A stretch of DNA of 33,062 nt from Candidatus Pelagibacter sp. (GTDB taxonomy: Bacteria; Pseudomonadota; Alphaproteobacteria; Pelagibacterales; Pelagibacteraceae). Shown here one piece after another: positions 25,470-33,062 of the stretch. Numbering within the stretch: the stretch's first letter is position 1; every line of letters begins with the position of its first letter. The notes under the pieces are model-generated. The model searched no databases and had not been told where the DNA came from. It saw nothing but the letters and a program-made list of their open reading frames with translations. The position numbers were made by a program, and so were the translations under genes. The stretch covers positions 1-33,062 of the forward strand of contig JAOIXS010000011.1 of the NCBI GenBank assembly GCA_028225715.1, given 5' to 3'.

Positions 25470-26690
25470 CTATTCTGTTTTTAATCTTAGAACTGCTTCT
25501 TCTTTAATCGGTAAATGTATTATTGCTGCAAAAACAGATAAAGCAATTGCTAAATACCAAGCATAATCATATGAGCCATATAGATCATAAAATAACCCTC
25601 CAAGAAAAGCTCCGAAGAATGACCCTACTTGATGACTTAAAAAAACTATTCCATATAATACACCTAAATATTTTGTTCCAAAAATATGAGCAACTATACC
25701 GCTTGTTGCTGGCACTGTTGAAAGCCATAAAAAACCAAAACTTGCACCAAAGATAAATGCATTAATGTTACTCGCTGGTAAGAAGATAAATAAAATTATT
25801 GAAACGCCCCTTAATGCATAGATAGAACTTAAAATAATTTTTTTACTAATTTTTGTAGAAAGATATCCGCTTAATAGAGAGCCAAATATGTTAAATAGTC
25901 CAATTAAGGATAAAATTGCAGCAGCTGTCCAGCTTTCTAAACCTCTATCAATTACATATTTTGGAACATGTGTTCCAACTAATGTTATGTGAAAACCACA
26001 TACAAAAAAGCCAGATGTAAGCAGTATGTAGCTTTTATTTTTAAAGGCCTCTTTTAAAGCGTCAAATGTACTTTGATCGTTAGGTTTCTCAATAGATTGA
26101 GATGCTGAAGGAGATCTAACAAAAAAAGCAACTATAAGTCCAATAAACAAGAATATTGTGAATACAAAAAGTGTATCGACCCATCCATTTTTGATTAAAG
26201 AATAACTCGTATATAGCGGAGAGATAAAATAACCCAAAGACCCCACGGCAGTTACAATGCTCATAGCTATAGTTCGATTTGATAATGGGAAATGTTTTCC
26301 AACAATTGACATTGGAATACTAATCGCAGTTCCACCCAAACCAATTCCAACTAAAAGTCCTAAATCAATTTGAAAAAAAATTCCAGTATTTGGACCAGCA
26401 TACAAAAAGTAAATTCCCAAAATATAAAAAACAAAAGCTAAACAAATTGCTTTGTGTCCACCATATTTATCAGCGATAGCTCCAAATATAGGACCTGTTA
26501 AACCCCACATTAACATCTGAATACCTATTGCTAATCCAGATTGAGTTATTGAAATATCTAAATCATTTTTAAAATCCATGAAAAATAGACCAAAAGTTTG
26601 TCTAACTCCAAGAGAAATTAAAACTACAGCACAAGCTGCAATCAGCGTTATTAATGCTGTTTTATTTTTAATAAATTTTTCTGAACTCAT
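25470..26690 (-). CDS. MFS transporter (OFA/monocarboxylate-like)
   Basis: 406-residue major facilitator with twelve visible TM helices. GAIADKYGGHKA near residue 72 is the loop 2-3 signature. VRQTFGLFFMDFKNDL in TM1 and the following loop resembles oxalate/formate antiporter-type and related anion carriers. FGAFLGGLFYDLYGSYDYAWYLA near the end is the TM11-12 region common to that branch. Substrate unknown; it could be a small carboxylate. The start overlaps the MetC-like stop by ATGA and the pabB-like gene starts four bases after its stop, so it is embedded in the same transcript. Confidence 0.87.
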   Translation of the reverse strand: MSSEKFIKNKTALITLIAACAVVLISLGVRQTFGLFFMDFKNDLDISITQSGLAIGIQMLMWGLTGPIFGAIADKYGGHKAICLAFVFYILGIYFLYAGPNTGIFFQIDLGLLVGIGLGGTAISIPMSIVGKHFPLSNRTIAMSIVTAVGSLGYFISPLYTSYSLIKNGWVDTLFVFTIFLFIGLIVAFFVRSPSASQSIEKPNDQSTFDALKEAFKNKSYILLTSGFFVCGFHITLVGTHVPKYVIDRGLESWTAAAILSLIGLFNIFGSLLSGYLSTKISKKIILSSIYALRGVSIILFIFLPASNINAFIFGASFGFLWLSTVPATSGIVAHIFGTKYLGVLYGIVFLSHQVGSFFGAFLGGLFYDLYGSYDYAWYLAIALSVFAAIIHLPIKEEAVLRLKTE

Positions 26691-27862
26691 TTAACATGTT
26701 TAAGAGATTTTTTTAAATCATCTATAAGATCTTTTGGGTCCTCTAAACCAATGTGCAACCTAACTAAATGTTCATCTTTAGATAGTTTTAGATATTGTCT
26801 ATTACCTTGTTCGCGTTTGTCTTGATATAACGCAAGACTTTCAAATCCACCCCAACTATATCCATAACCAAATAGTTTTAAAGAATTAACAAACTTAATT
26901 ACAGAGTTCTTATTTTTTGATCTTATTTTTAACCCCATCAATCCTGATGCACCAGAATAATATTTCTTCCACATTCTAAAATTAAATGAATCTTTTTTAT
27001 GTGGATATAATAATTTTATATTTTTATAATTAGATAAAAACTCAGCTACTTGTTTTGCACTTTTTTCATGTTTGTCTAACCTAACATCTAAAGTTCTAAG
27101 TCCTCTTGTTATTAAATAAGCATCATCAGGACCAAGTCTTAAACCAGTAATTTTATTGGTTTTCTCAACTTGTTTAAAAACTTTTTTATTAACAGCTAAA
27201 CTTCCACCCATAACATCAGAATGACCTGAATAATATTTTGTTGCTGATACAATTGACATATCAAACCCAAGTTTAATAGGTTTTAAAAAATAGGGTGTTC
27301 CCCAAGTATTATCAATAGCTGAAAAAATCTTATTCTTTTTTGCAATAGATACAATTTTACCTAAATCTTGAAAATCAAATGTATTGCTTCCAGGATTTTC
27401 AACAAAAATTAATTTTGTTTTTTTTGTAATTGCTTTTTCTAAAGTTTTCAAATCATGCGGGTCATAAAAAACCGATTTTATATTAAATTCTTTCAAAAAA
27501 TCTTGAGTTAAAATTCTTGTGGGTGAATATGTTGGATCTGCTACGATAATCTCATCACCAGGTCGAACAACACTAAAAATAGATAAAAAAACTGATCCAA
27601 ATCCAGTTGGTGTTAAAAATACATGATAGCACTCTTCCATTTCTTTAAGTATCTGTGATAAAACATGGGTAGTTGAGGTTCCTTGTCTTCCATAATCAAA
27701 ATGTCCACCTGTTGGATCTTTTTTGCTCTTATCCTGCATTTTCCTAATATCTTGCATGGATTTGAAGATAATAGTCGAAGCTCTCACCACAGGAGGGTTA
27801 ACTGACTGATTATGGTAATCTTTTGCCGTATGTTTAAGGAAAGTCTTGAATGATTTAGTCAT
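26687..27862 (-). CDS. metC: Cystathionine beta-lyase-like PLP enzyme (Cys/Met metabolism)
   Basis: 391 residues, normal length for the family. The opening NQSVNPPVVRASTIIF is typical of proteobacterial MetC. The PLP Lys is K209 in SIVSATKYYSGHSDVMGG, with SAIDNTWGTP near 181 carrying the Asp that contacts the pyridine nitrogen, and YGRQGTSTTH near 58 the Tyr/Arg phosphate contacts from the partner subunit. VRLHIGLEDPKDLIDDL ends the protein. Likely reaction is cystathionine to homocysteine, pyruvate and ammonia, but members can be cysteine-S-conjugate lyases or desulfhydrases. It is the first gene of a minus-strand run extending to the HIT gene. Confidence 0.85.
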   Translation of the reverse strand: MTKSFKTFLKHTAKDYHNQSVNPPVVRASTIIFKSMQDIRKMQDKSKKDPTGGHFDYGRQGTSTTHVLSQILKEMEECYHVFLTPTGFGSVFLSIFSVVRPGDEIIVADPTYSPTRILTQDFLKEFNIKSVFYDPHDLKTLEKAITKKTKLIFVENPGSNTFDFQDLGKIVSIAKKNKIFSAIDNTWGTPYFLKPIKLGFDMSIVSATKYYSGHSDVMGGSLAVNKKVFKQVEKTNKITGLRLGPDDAYLITRGLRTLDVRLDKHEKSAKQVAEFLSNYKNIKLLYPHKKDSFNFRMWKKYYSGASGLMGLKIRSKNKNSVIKFVNSLKLFGYGYSWGGFESLALYQDKREQGNRQYLKLSKDEHLVRLHIGLEDPKDLIDDLKKSLKHVK

Positions 27863-27870
27863 AAAAAATT

Positions 27871-27899
27871 TGATAAGTTAAAGGGAGAATGCTATATCC
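27871..27899 (+). promoter_or_regulatory. Candidate sigma-70 promoter for the 27-aa basic peptide
   Basis: TTGATA at 27871-27876 and TATATC at 27894-27899 are separated by 17 bases. Transcription would start near 27906, about 30 bases before the ATG at 27936, leaving room for AGGA at 27928-27931 as ribosome-binding site. Spacing is ideal, but AT-rich sequence gives such matches by chance. Confidence 0.35.
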
Positions 27900-27935
27900 C
27901 TCCAATAACGTCAATAAAATTATAAATAGGATAGT

Positions 27936-28019
27936 ATGGGTTACCCAAAAAAACATAGAGGTCGAAGAAAACAGGGCTCTAAAAAAAGAAGAGCTAAAAG
28001 AAAAAATAAGAAAAAATAG
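27936..28019 (+). CDS. 27-aa very basic peptide (unlisted), ribosomal-protein-like composition
   Basis: Found in the gap between metC and mnmA. The frame ATG-TAG encodes 27 residues of which about 17 are Lys, Arg or His, with the pattern GYPKKHRGRRKQGSKKRRAK and a Lys-rich tail. AGGA lies four bases before the ATG and a fair promoter 30 bases further up. The composition resembles the smallest ribosomal proteins (bTHX, bS22, eukaryotic eL41), which bind rRNA, though I cannot match the sequence to any of them. Frames this Lys-rich can arise by chance in poly-A DNA, but CGA, CAG, GGC and TAC codons within it argue for selection on protein. Nucleic-acid binding is inferred. Confidence 0.55.
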   Translation: MGYPKKHRGRRKQGSKKRRAKRKNKKK

Positions 28020-28050
28020 TCTCTTAACTTTTATTATATCTCAATAATAC

Positions 28051-29166
28051 CTAACTTTTTATCCAACCACCACCAAGAACCTTATAACCATTATTGTTTT
28101 TTGAATAAAATACGCATGCTTGTCCAGGAGCAATACCGTGTTCCTCTTCTAATAAATTAACATTCGCATTGGTATCCTTGATATCTATCTTGGCTTTAAT
28201 CAATCTTCCAGTAGACCTTACTTTTACAAATAATTCATTTTCAAAATCATTTTGGTCATTTGTAATAATATTTAAATCTTTTAAATTTATTTTTGTTTTA
28301 ACAAGGTGCTCCTTAGCCCCAACAATAATTTCATTTTTATCTGCAATAATCTTTATCACATACAGTGGGTTTTTATCAGAAACTCCAATTCCTTTTCTTT
28401 GACCAATTGTATAATTAATAATGCCATCATGAACTCCTATCACTTCACCATTCATATTTTTAATGTTGCCTTTGCTAAAAGAGTTTGGTCTAAATTTTTC
28501 TATAACTGAAGCATAGTCACCATTAGGAACAAAACAGATATCTTGACTATCGGGTTTATCTGCAACATTAAGATCAAGCTCTCTTGCAATGTTTCTAGTT
28601 TCATCTTTAAGAAGATTGCCTAGAGGAAATCTTAAAAAATTTAATTGATCTTTTGTAGTATTGAATAAAAAATAACTTTGATCTCTATTTAAATCAATTC
28701 CTCTATACATATCTGTATTATCTTTTTCAGTAATACTTTTAACATAGTGTCCTGTTACTAAAGCGTCAGCATTGAGCCTTTTTGATTCTTCAAATAAATC
28801 TGTAAATTTAACTGTCTTATTACATTGCACACATGGAATGGGTGTTTCTCCATTTAAATAACTATCTATGAAATTATCAATAACCCCTTCTTTAAATTTA
28901 TTTTGATAATATAAAATTTTATGCTCTATCTTTAATTTATCAGCTACTCTTTTGGCATCCATAATATCTTGACCTGCACAACATTGTTTTGAAGAAGCTG
29001 TCTCTTTACTATCGTTATAAAGTTTTAAAGTTATACCAATGACATTGTATCCTTCATTTTTCATCATAGCTGCAACTGTTGAAGAATCTACTCCTCCTGA
29101 CATTGCAACAACAACTAGGGTGTCTTTTGGTTCTTTAGCTATTCCAATAGAATTCAATTTTGTCAT
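28051..29166 (-). CDS. mnmA: tRNA-specific 2-thiouridylase
   Basis: 371 residues. MnmA thiolates position 2 of U34 in tRNAs for Lys, Glu and Gln. The PP-loop ATP motif is SGGVDS at 23-28. The two catalytic cysteines are Cys115 in [10 protein letters not shown] and Cys211 in [21 protein letters not shown] near 250 and the C-terminal GGGWI are typical, as is the conserved tRNA-binding GHYVK near 139. Sulfur arrives by relay from cysteine desulfurase; the rhodanese at the right edge is unlikely to be the specific donor. The start is about 42 bases from the divergent DUF3553 gene. Confidence 0.96.
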   Translation of the reverse strand: MTKLNSIGIAKEPKDTLVVVAMSGGVDSSTVAAMMKNEGYNVIGITLKLYNDSKETASSKQCCAGQDIMDAKRVADKLKIEHKILYYQNKFKEGVIDNFIDSYLNGETPIPCVQCNKTVKFTDLFEESKRLNADALVTGHYVKSITEKDNTDMYRGIDLNRDQSYFLFNTTKDQLNFLRFPLGNLLKDETRNIARELDLNVADKPDSQDICFVPNGDYASVIEKFRPNSFSKGNIKNMNGEVIGVHDGIINYTIGQRKGIGVSDKNPLYVIKIIADKNEIIVGAKEHLVKTKINLKDLNIITNDQNDFENELFVKVRSTGRLIKAKIDIKDTNANVNLLEEEHGIAPGQACVFYSKNNNGYKVLGGGWIKS

Positions 29167-29207
29167 ATTTAATGATATTTATTAGTATATTAACTATAAG
29201 TAAATTA

Positions 29208-29378
29208 ATGATTTTAGATTTTGAACCAGGTGACAAAGTTACTAACCCTAATAACAAAGATTGGGGAACTGGACAAGTTCAATCAATAATTAATGGTAAA
29301 GTTACTGTAAATTTTGAAAATGTTGGAAAAAAAGTTATTAATTCAAAAATAATTCAATTAGAAAAATTATATAAATGA
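29208..29378 (+). CDS. DUF3553 family protein
   Basis: 56 residues from ATG 29208. A longer frame from 29160 exists, but it would overlap the mnmA start and adds a hydrophobic leader not found in the family; from 29208 the protein begins just before FEPGDKVTNPNNKDWGTGQV, the DUF3553 core. The core recalls the RNA-polymerase-interacting CarD/UvrD C-terminal beta barrel (GDKV..P..GxGxV), so a role with a nucleic-acid enzyme is possible but unproven. Its stop overlaps the cysQ start by ATGA. Confidence 0.82.
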   Translation: MILDFEPGDKVTNPNNKDWGTGQVQSIINGKVTVNFENVGKKVINSKIIQLEKLYK

Positions 29379-30145
29379 ACCTTGAAGAAAAAAAGAAAAT
29401 TACCCTTTCGCTTATAGAAACTTTTAATAAAGCAAGTCAGGTAGCATTAAATTTAAGAGAAGCTGGTTTAAAAAAAGAAATTAAGTCAGACAATACTCCT
29501 GTAAGTAATGGAGATATTGAAGTTAATAAAATTTTAACCAGCAAGATCGAAGAGATAACTCCAAATATTGCTATTGTTTCAGAAGAAAGTGCAAATCATA
29601 AGATGGATAGTGATTTAAATAATTTTTGGTTAATCGACCCAATTGATGGCACTAGAGATTATATTAATAACCGTGATGAATTTACTTTAAATGCAGCATT
29701 AATATTAGATAAAAAACCTGCTATTGGGATCATAACAGTTCCAGCAAAAAAAAGAGTTTTTTACTCTTACGGTCTGTCTCACAGTTATGAGTTAATTAAC
29801 AATCAAGAAATTTCGTTAATGAATAAAGAGAAAAACTATGATGGGCATACAGCGGTAAGTTATTCTAACGATCTTAAACCTGAAATTTTAGAAATTCATA
29901 AAAAATATAAAATAAGTTCTTTTCAAAAAATGAAAAGCTCGCTAAAGTTTTGTGTAATTGCAGCTGGTGAATTTGATATGTATGTCGCTGAACCAAGAGC
30001 TTGTGAATGGGATATTGCGGCTGGTCATGCAATCCTTGAGCACTCAGGGGGCAAAGTAACTGACTTTAATTACAATGAAATACTCTATGGAAAACCTGAG
30101 TTTAAAAATCCAAGTTTAATTTTAAAAAGTAAAAACATATTATAA
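29375..30145 (+). CDS. cysQ: 3'(2'),5'-bisphosphate nucleotidase CysQ
   Basis: 256-residue inositol-monophosphatase-fold enzyme that removes the 3' phosphate from PAP or PAPS. Metal-binding motifs: Glu70-Glu71 in IVSEES, DPIDGTRDYI at 88-97, and WDIAAGHAILEHSGG near 212 with the third Asp. The DGTRDYI form (DGTKEFI in Escherichia coli) favours CysQ over inositol phosphatases. In a cell that likely lacks assimilatory sulfate reduction, the substrate would be PAP from phosphopantetheine transfer; this is inference. It overlaps DUF3553 upstream and the 48-aa gene downstream (TAATG). Confidence 0.89.
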   Translation: MNLEEKKKITLSLIETFNKASQVALNLREAGLKKEIKSDNTPVSNGDIEVNKILTSKIEEITPNIAIVSEESANHKMDSDLNNFWLIDPIDGTRDYINNRDEFTLNAALILDKKPAIGIITVPAKKRVFYSYGLSHSYELINNQEISLMNKEKNYDGHTAVSYSNDLKPEILEIHKKYKISSFQKMKSSLKFCVIAAGEFDMYVAEPRACEWDIAAGHAILEHSGGKVTDFNYNEILYGKPEFKNPSLILKSKNIL

Positions 30146-30291
30146 TGGACGAGCAATTAAGAATAATTTTAATAATTATAGTGTCTGTTTCCATCTTTGG
30201 TTTATTAGTTTTTGTATTTGTTAAAAATGTTATTAGAAATAGAATTAAGTCTCTTGTTGAAGAAGAAGAGAAAGAAAAAAAATTAAAGTAA
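30145..30291 (+). CDS. Small membrane protein, 48 aa (unlisted)
   Basis: The ATG at 30145 shares one base with the cysQ stop (TAATG), and the frame runs 48 codons to TAA at 30291. Residues 6-27 form one hydrophobic helix (IILIIIVSVSIFGLLVFVFV), followed by a charged tail VIRNRIKSLVEEEEKEKKLK that is probably a short cytoplasmic coil. Translational coupling to cysQ, the same type of junction as other genes here, supports it. It ends nine bases inside the convergent recX. Family not recognised. Confidence 0.6.
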   Translation: MDEQLRIILIIIVSVSIFGLLVFVFVKNVIRNRIKSLVEEEEKEKKLK

Positions 30292-30837
30292 TCTAATTAT
30301 TTTCATATAGTCAGCTTGATCAATATCCATAATCCTTTTAGAGGTTTCAAAATCAAAACCATTTCTTGCTAGTAAAGCAATATCCTTTTTGTAAAATAGT
30401 ACTCGGTTATCCTCTACCCTCGCTGGTCCAATTCTTTTTTTTTTGCATATTTTTATTCCAGAAAAAAAATCTTGGTCAGAGTTGTCCTCTTTAATCTTAT
30501 CTATTATTTCTTTAATGTAGCGATCATTAATTCCCTTAGTTATTAAATAGTTTCTAATTTTATTAACTGAACTACCTCTTTGAATTAAACTTCTTGATTT
30601 ACTTTCAGAATAGAATTTATCATTAATAAACTTATTTTTTTCAAGATCTTGCAAAACAACATCAATTAAATCTGTAATATCTTGTTTTTTAATATTTTCT
30701 AAATTAGCTTTTAGGTACTTCTTTAATAGATAGGTTCTAAGCTGTTGTTTAGATGGGGCATATCTTTCAATATATGCAAATGAGAAATTTCTCATCTCTT
30801 CTACAGTAACTTGTAATGTTTTTTTTCTATTTCTCAT
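30283..30837 (-). CDS. recX: Regulatory protein RecX
   Basis: 184 residues, a little longer than Escherichia coli RecX. RecX binds RecA filaments and limits recombinase activity. Three tandem helical repeats are visible: ERYAPSKQQLRTYLLKK near 19-35, DVVLQDLEKNKFINDKFYSESKSRSLIQRG near 63-92 (family signature L...G.lnD..fA), and the third ISGIKICKK-type repeat after 130. recA itself is not in the window. It is divergent from the ABA4-like gene with 37 bases between, and its stop overlaps the 48-aa gene. Confidence 0.85.
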   Translation of the reverse strand: MRNRKKTLQVTVEEMRNFSFAYIERYAPSKQQLRTYLLKKYLKANLENIKKQDITDLIDVVLQDLEKNKFINDKFYSESKSRSLIQRGSSVNKIRNYLITKGINDRYIKEIIDKIKEDNSDQDFFSGIKICKKKRIGPARVEDNRVLFYKKDIALLARNGFDFETSKRIMDIDQADYMKIIRLL

Positions 30838-30874
30838 ATGAATCTTAATAGCTTATTGTATAATACACTAAAAA

Positions 30875-31348
30875 ATGATCGATCAAATCTATACATATTT
30901 TACAATTGAAATGATTTTTCTCTGGTTAAATCTAGGTGTATTACCTTTTTGGTTAATATTAGTCTTCTTTCCACAGTCACAAATATGTAGAGTTTTTATT
31001 ACATCAATTTTTCCTTTTATTATTTTAAGTTTCGCCTACGGTTATTTAACGTATGTGTTGTTTAATGAGGGTTATGACTTTATTAGAAATTTTGAACTAT
31101 ATTTGGGCTTAGATTCAATTGTTTATTTATTTAACGACAAATCCTTCTTAATTTTGTTTTGGACTCATTTTCTATCTATCAATTTATTTTGTGGGGGTTG
31201 GATTGTTAAGGACTCTCAAAAATTTGGCATAAATAAAATAGTAATGTCTTTTCCTATATTGATAACTTATTTTATTGGTCCAATAGGTCTTACTCTTTAT
31301 TGGATCATGAGAGTTTTTTACGCAAAAAGAATTAATCTATATGACTAA
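30875..31348 (+). CDS. ABA4-like (DUF4281) membrane protein
   Basis: 157 residues with four TM helices: about 11-29, 37-60, 88-108 and 122-147. LNLGVLPFWLILVFFP at the start, FWTHFLSINLFCGGWIVKDSQ in the middle and FPILITYFIGPIGLTLYWIMR at the end match the ABA4-like family named after the plant neoxanthin-synthesis protein. Bacterial members have no settled function. It overlaps the next gene by eight bases, so the two are translated together. Confidence 0.82.
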   Translation: MIDQIYTYFTIEMIFLWLNLGVLPFWLILVFFPQSQICRVFITSIFPFIILSFAYGYLTYVLFNEGYDFIRNFELYLGLDSIVYLFNDKSFLILFWTHFLSINLFCGGWIVKDSQKFGINKIVMSFPILITYFIGPIGLTLYWIMRVFYAKRINLYD

Positions 31349-31922
31349 ACAAATAGATTTCTATTTTGATTTTATTAGTCCCTATGCATATTTGGCTTAC
31401 AAAAAAATCCAATCTTTACCAAAAGATATTAAGATAAATTATAAGCCCATCTTATTAGGTGGTCTTCACAATCTAGAAGGAATAACACCACCCGCGTTTA
31501 TCAAAGCTAAATTAAAACATATGATAAATGACTGTTTATTGATTGCAAAAAAAAATAATTATAATTTTAAATGGAACTCTAAGTTTCCTATAAATTCTTT
31601 GAATATAATGCGTGGTTATTTCACTGTTAATTCATTAAATAAAGGTCAATATATTGAAACCATGTTTGATGCTTATTGGAGAGATGATTTAGATATTTCT
31701 AAAGAAGAAATCTTAATACCTTTACTTGATCAATGTAAAATTGATAAAGATATATTTTTTGAAACAATTAAAGATCTTGTCATTAAGGAGAAGTTAAAAG
31801 AAGCCACTAAAAATGCTCATGAAAAAGAAATTTTTGGAGCACCTACGTTTATTGTTAATAATAAAATATTTTGGGGACAAGATCGCTTGGAATTTGCTTT
31901 AGATGAATATAAAAAATATTAA
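31341..31922 (+). CDS. DsbA-family protein, 2-hydroxychromene-2-carboxylate isomerase-like
   Basis: 193 residues, thioredoxin fold with helical insert (GST-kappa/HCCA isomerase group). The start DFYFDFISPYAYLAY carries the FDFxSPY glutathione-binding Ser motif in place of a CxxC. YWRDDLDISKEEIL near 113 and GAPTFIVNNKIFWGQDRLEFAL near the end complete the fold. Literal HCCA isomerases work in naphthalene breakdown, but most homologues in marine bacteria have unknown glutathione-dependent roles. It overlaps the ABA4-like gene by eight bases and is five bases from the next gene. Confidence 0.86.
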   Translation: MTKQIDFYFDFISPYAYLAYKKIQSLPKDIKINYKPILLGGLHNLEGITPPAFIKAKLKHMINDCLLIAKKNNYNFKWNSKFPINSLNIMRGYFTVNSLNKGQYIETMFDAYWRDDLDISKEEILIPLLDQCKIDKDIFFETIKDLVIKEKLKEATKNAHEKEIFGAPTFIVNNKIFWGQDRLEFALDEYKKY

Positions 31923-31927
31923 ATATC

Positions 31928-32725
31928 ATGCTTCCCAAATATCTAAAACCTTTTCATATAAATAACGAAAACTTAATACGGATTGGGCCCAAGTTAGATG
32001 GTGGCTATATTGTGGATAAAAGAATTGTACAACTTACAGAAAAAATTATAACGTGTGGGTTAAATGATGACTGGGAGTTTGAAAAGCATTTTTTAAGAAT
32101 AAATCCATCTTGCGAAGTTACTGCTTATGATCATACAGTTAATAAAGAATTTTGGATTAAAAGATTCAAAAAAGATATAATACATTTTTTTTTATTCAAG
32201 AAACTGAGGTTGAGAAAAATTATTAGTATCTTTAAATATTATGATTACATTAATTTTTTTAAAAGAAAGAATAAACATTATGAGTTAAAGATTGGTAGTC
32301 AAAATATAAAAAATAAAGAAATTACTATAAATGAAATTCTTAATGGTCATGACAATTTAATTTTAAAAATTGACATTGAGGGTAGTGAATACAAAATTTT
32401 GAAACAAATATTAAGTAATGCGAGGAAAATAAACACTCTTTTAATTGAGTTCCATGACATACAAAAAAACATGAACTTTATTAAAGAATTTATAGAACTA
32501 AGTAATGATTTAAAATTAATTCATATACATGGAAATAACTACTCATGTACTGACAAAAATATTAATCCAAATATTATTGAATTAACTTTTACCAATATTA
32601 AAAAAATAGGTTTCGAACAAAAGATAACAGAAAAAAATTACCCAATTGATAAATTAGATTATAAAAATATTCCACGTAAAAAAGATTTTATTTTAAAGTT
32701 TGAAGATGACACTAAGATATCTTAA
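31928..32725 (+). CDS. FkbM-like SAM-dependent methyltransferase
   Basis: 265 residues. IRIGPKLDGGYIVDKR near 17, ITCGLNDDWEFEKHF near 40 and ILKIDIEGSEYKIL near 145 follow the FkbM-type methyltransferase pattern, with the IDIEGSE motif most diagnostic. LLIEFHDI near 177 is the next strand. The usual SAM-loop GxGxG is weak (TCGLN), so catalytic activity is less sure than the fold. FkbM-type proteins often methylate glycans or polyketides. The gene overlaps the convergent rhodanese by 14 bases, ending in the same DNA. Confidence 0.74.
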   Translation: MLPKYLKPFHINNENLIRIGPKLDGGYIVDKRIVQLTEKIITCGLNDDWEFEKHFLRINPSCEVTAYDHTVNKEFWIKRFKKDIIHFFLFKKLRLRKIISIFKYYDYINFFKRKNKHYELKIGSQNIKNKEITINEILNGHDNLILKIDIEGSEYKILKQILSNARKINTLLIEFHDIQKNMNFIKEFIELSNDLKLIHIHGNNYSCTDKNINPNIIELTFTNIKKIGFEQKITEKNYPIDKLDYKNIPRKKDFILKFEDDTKIS

Positions 32726-33062
32726 AATCACTTTGACTTATTAAAGCAAAGCCACCATCAATGTGTGATACGTTTTCAAAGCCCATTTCCTTTAGTGATT
32801 TTGCGGCTAGCGCAGACCTTAATCCACCCGCACAAAATAAAATAATTTCTTTTTCCATGTCCAACTTACCATTTTTAAAATATGGACTTTCGGGATCTAG
32901 CCAGAATTCTAGCATTCCTCTTGGGATATGATGAGAATTTTCAACACGCCCTGTCTTATCTAATTCTCCCTTTTCCCTGATATCAATTAAATTACATTTA
33001 TTCTCGTTTGATAACTTTAAAGCCTGTTCTGGCGTTATAGTTTTAATTTCTTTTAAAGCTTC
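32712..33062 (-). CDS. Rhodanese-like domain protein, 5' partial
   Basis: The frame is open through the right edge, so the start lies outside; 116 residues are visible. An ATG at 32915 exists but lies in the middle of the domain, so it is not the start. Reading from the edge: TPEQALKLSNENK, LIDIREKGELDKTGRVENS (rhodanese CH2A-like DIRE block), HIPRGMLEFW, and the active-site loop LFCAGGLRSALAA with the catalytic Cys in a six-residue C-A-G-G-L-R loop that fits sulfurtransferases. HIDGGFALI closes the domain. A single-domain rhodanese moving sulfane sulfur is likely. The physiological donor is unknown. Confidence 0.86.
   Translation of the reverse strand, partial: EALKEIKTITPEQALKLSNENKCNLIDIREKGELDKTGRVENSHHIPRGMLEFWLDPESPYFKNGKLDMEKEIILFCAGGLRSALAAKSLKEMGFENVSHIDGGFALISQSDFKIS

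Noticed and set aside
27884..27903. Possible hairpin GGAG/CTCC between metC and mnmA
   Set aside because: Only four pairs and no T-run; too weak for a terminator.
1..33062. tRNA, rRNA, CRISPR, transposase or phage genes
   Set aside because: No gap is long enough or carries the conserved tRNA arms; no regular repeats or terminal inverted repeats were seen.

Overview
The window is AT-rich, densely packed bacterial chromosome with very short or negative gaps between genes. Most neighbours abut, overlap at ATGA or TAATG junctions, or meet stop-to-stop. Gene content (dissimilatory APS reductase aprMBA next to sulfonate genes, Xsc, SuyAB, many small single-domain proteins) and base composition point to a streamlined marine alphaproteobacterium of the SAR11/Pelagibacterales type. 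This assignment is by recognition and was not tested by a search. I saw no rRNA, tRNA, CRISPR array, insertion sequence or phage gene.

Layout. (1) 1-5634, plus strand: a six-gene stack of GMC oxidoreductase (5' end cut by the window edge), TerC-like membrane protein, SDR oxidoreductase, exported M23 peptidase-like protein, FAH/MhpD-type hydratase and a creatinase-like M24 protein without metal ligands. (2) 5665-8697, minus strand: a TesA-like SGNH esterase, a homoserine-dehydrogenase-like protein with a C-terminal SAF domain, an unlisted 55-aa membrane protein and a class IV aminotransferase resembling (R)-selective amine transaminases. (3) 8696-11882, plus strand: YbbA/YbbP ABC transporter, divergent from tesA with the two start codons sharing one CATG.

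(4) 11883-22496 is the centre of interest, a sulfonate and sulfite island. Xsc splits sulfoacetaldehyde into acetyl phosphate and sulfite, and is followed by a FAD amine oxidoreductase that could make sulfoacetaldehyde from taurine. SuyAB splits sulfolactate into pyruvate and sulfite, and is followed by a SuyZ/YeiH-type exporter that is frameshifted in a 10-A run. A TauE/SafE-type exporter converges on it. Upstream of that exporter is aprM-aprB-aprA plus a 116-residue unknown and an unlisted 44-aa membrane protein. Together these can release carbon from C2 and C3 sulfonates and dispose of the sulfite either by export or by AMP-dependent oxidation to APS. No sat, pta or sulfonate uptake gene is in the window.

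(5) 22611-27862, minus strand: MetC-like lyase, MFS transporter, a PabB/PabA/PabC-like set for p-aminobenzoate synthesis, and a HIT protein. (6) 27936-33062: an unlisted 27-aa very basic peptide, mnmA, a DUF3553 protein, cysQ, an unlisted 48-aa membrane protein, recX, an ABA4-like membrane protein, a DsbA-family isomerase, an FkbM-like methyltransferase and a rhodanese cut by the right edge.

Four small genes (6608-6775, 18780-18914, 27936-28019, 30145-30291) were found by reading the gaps and translating by hand.
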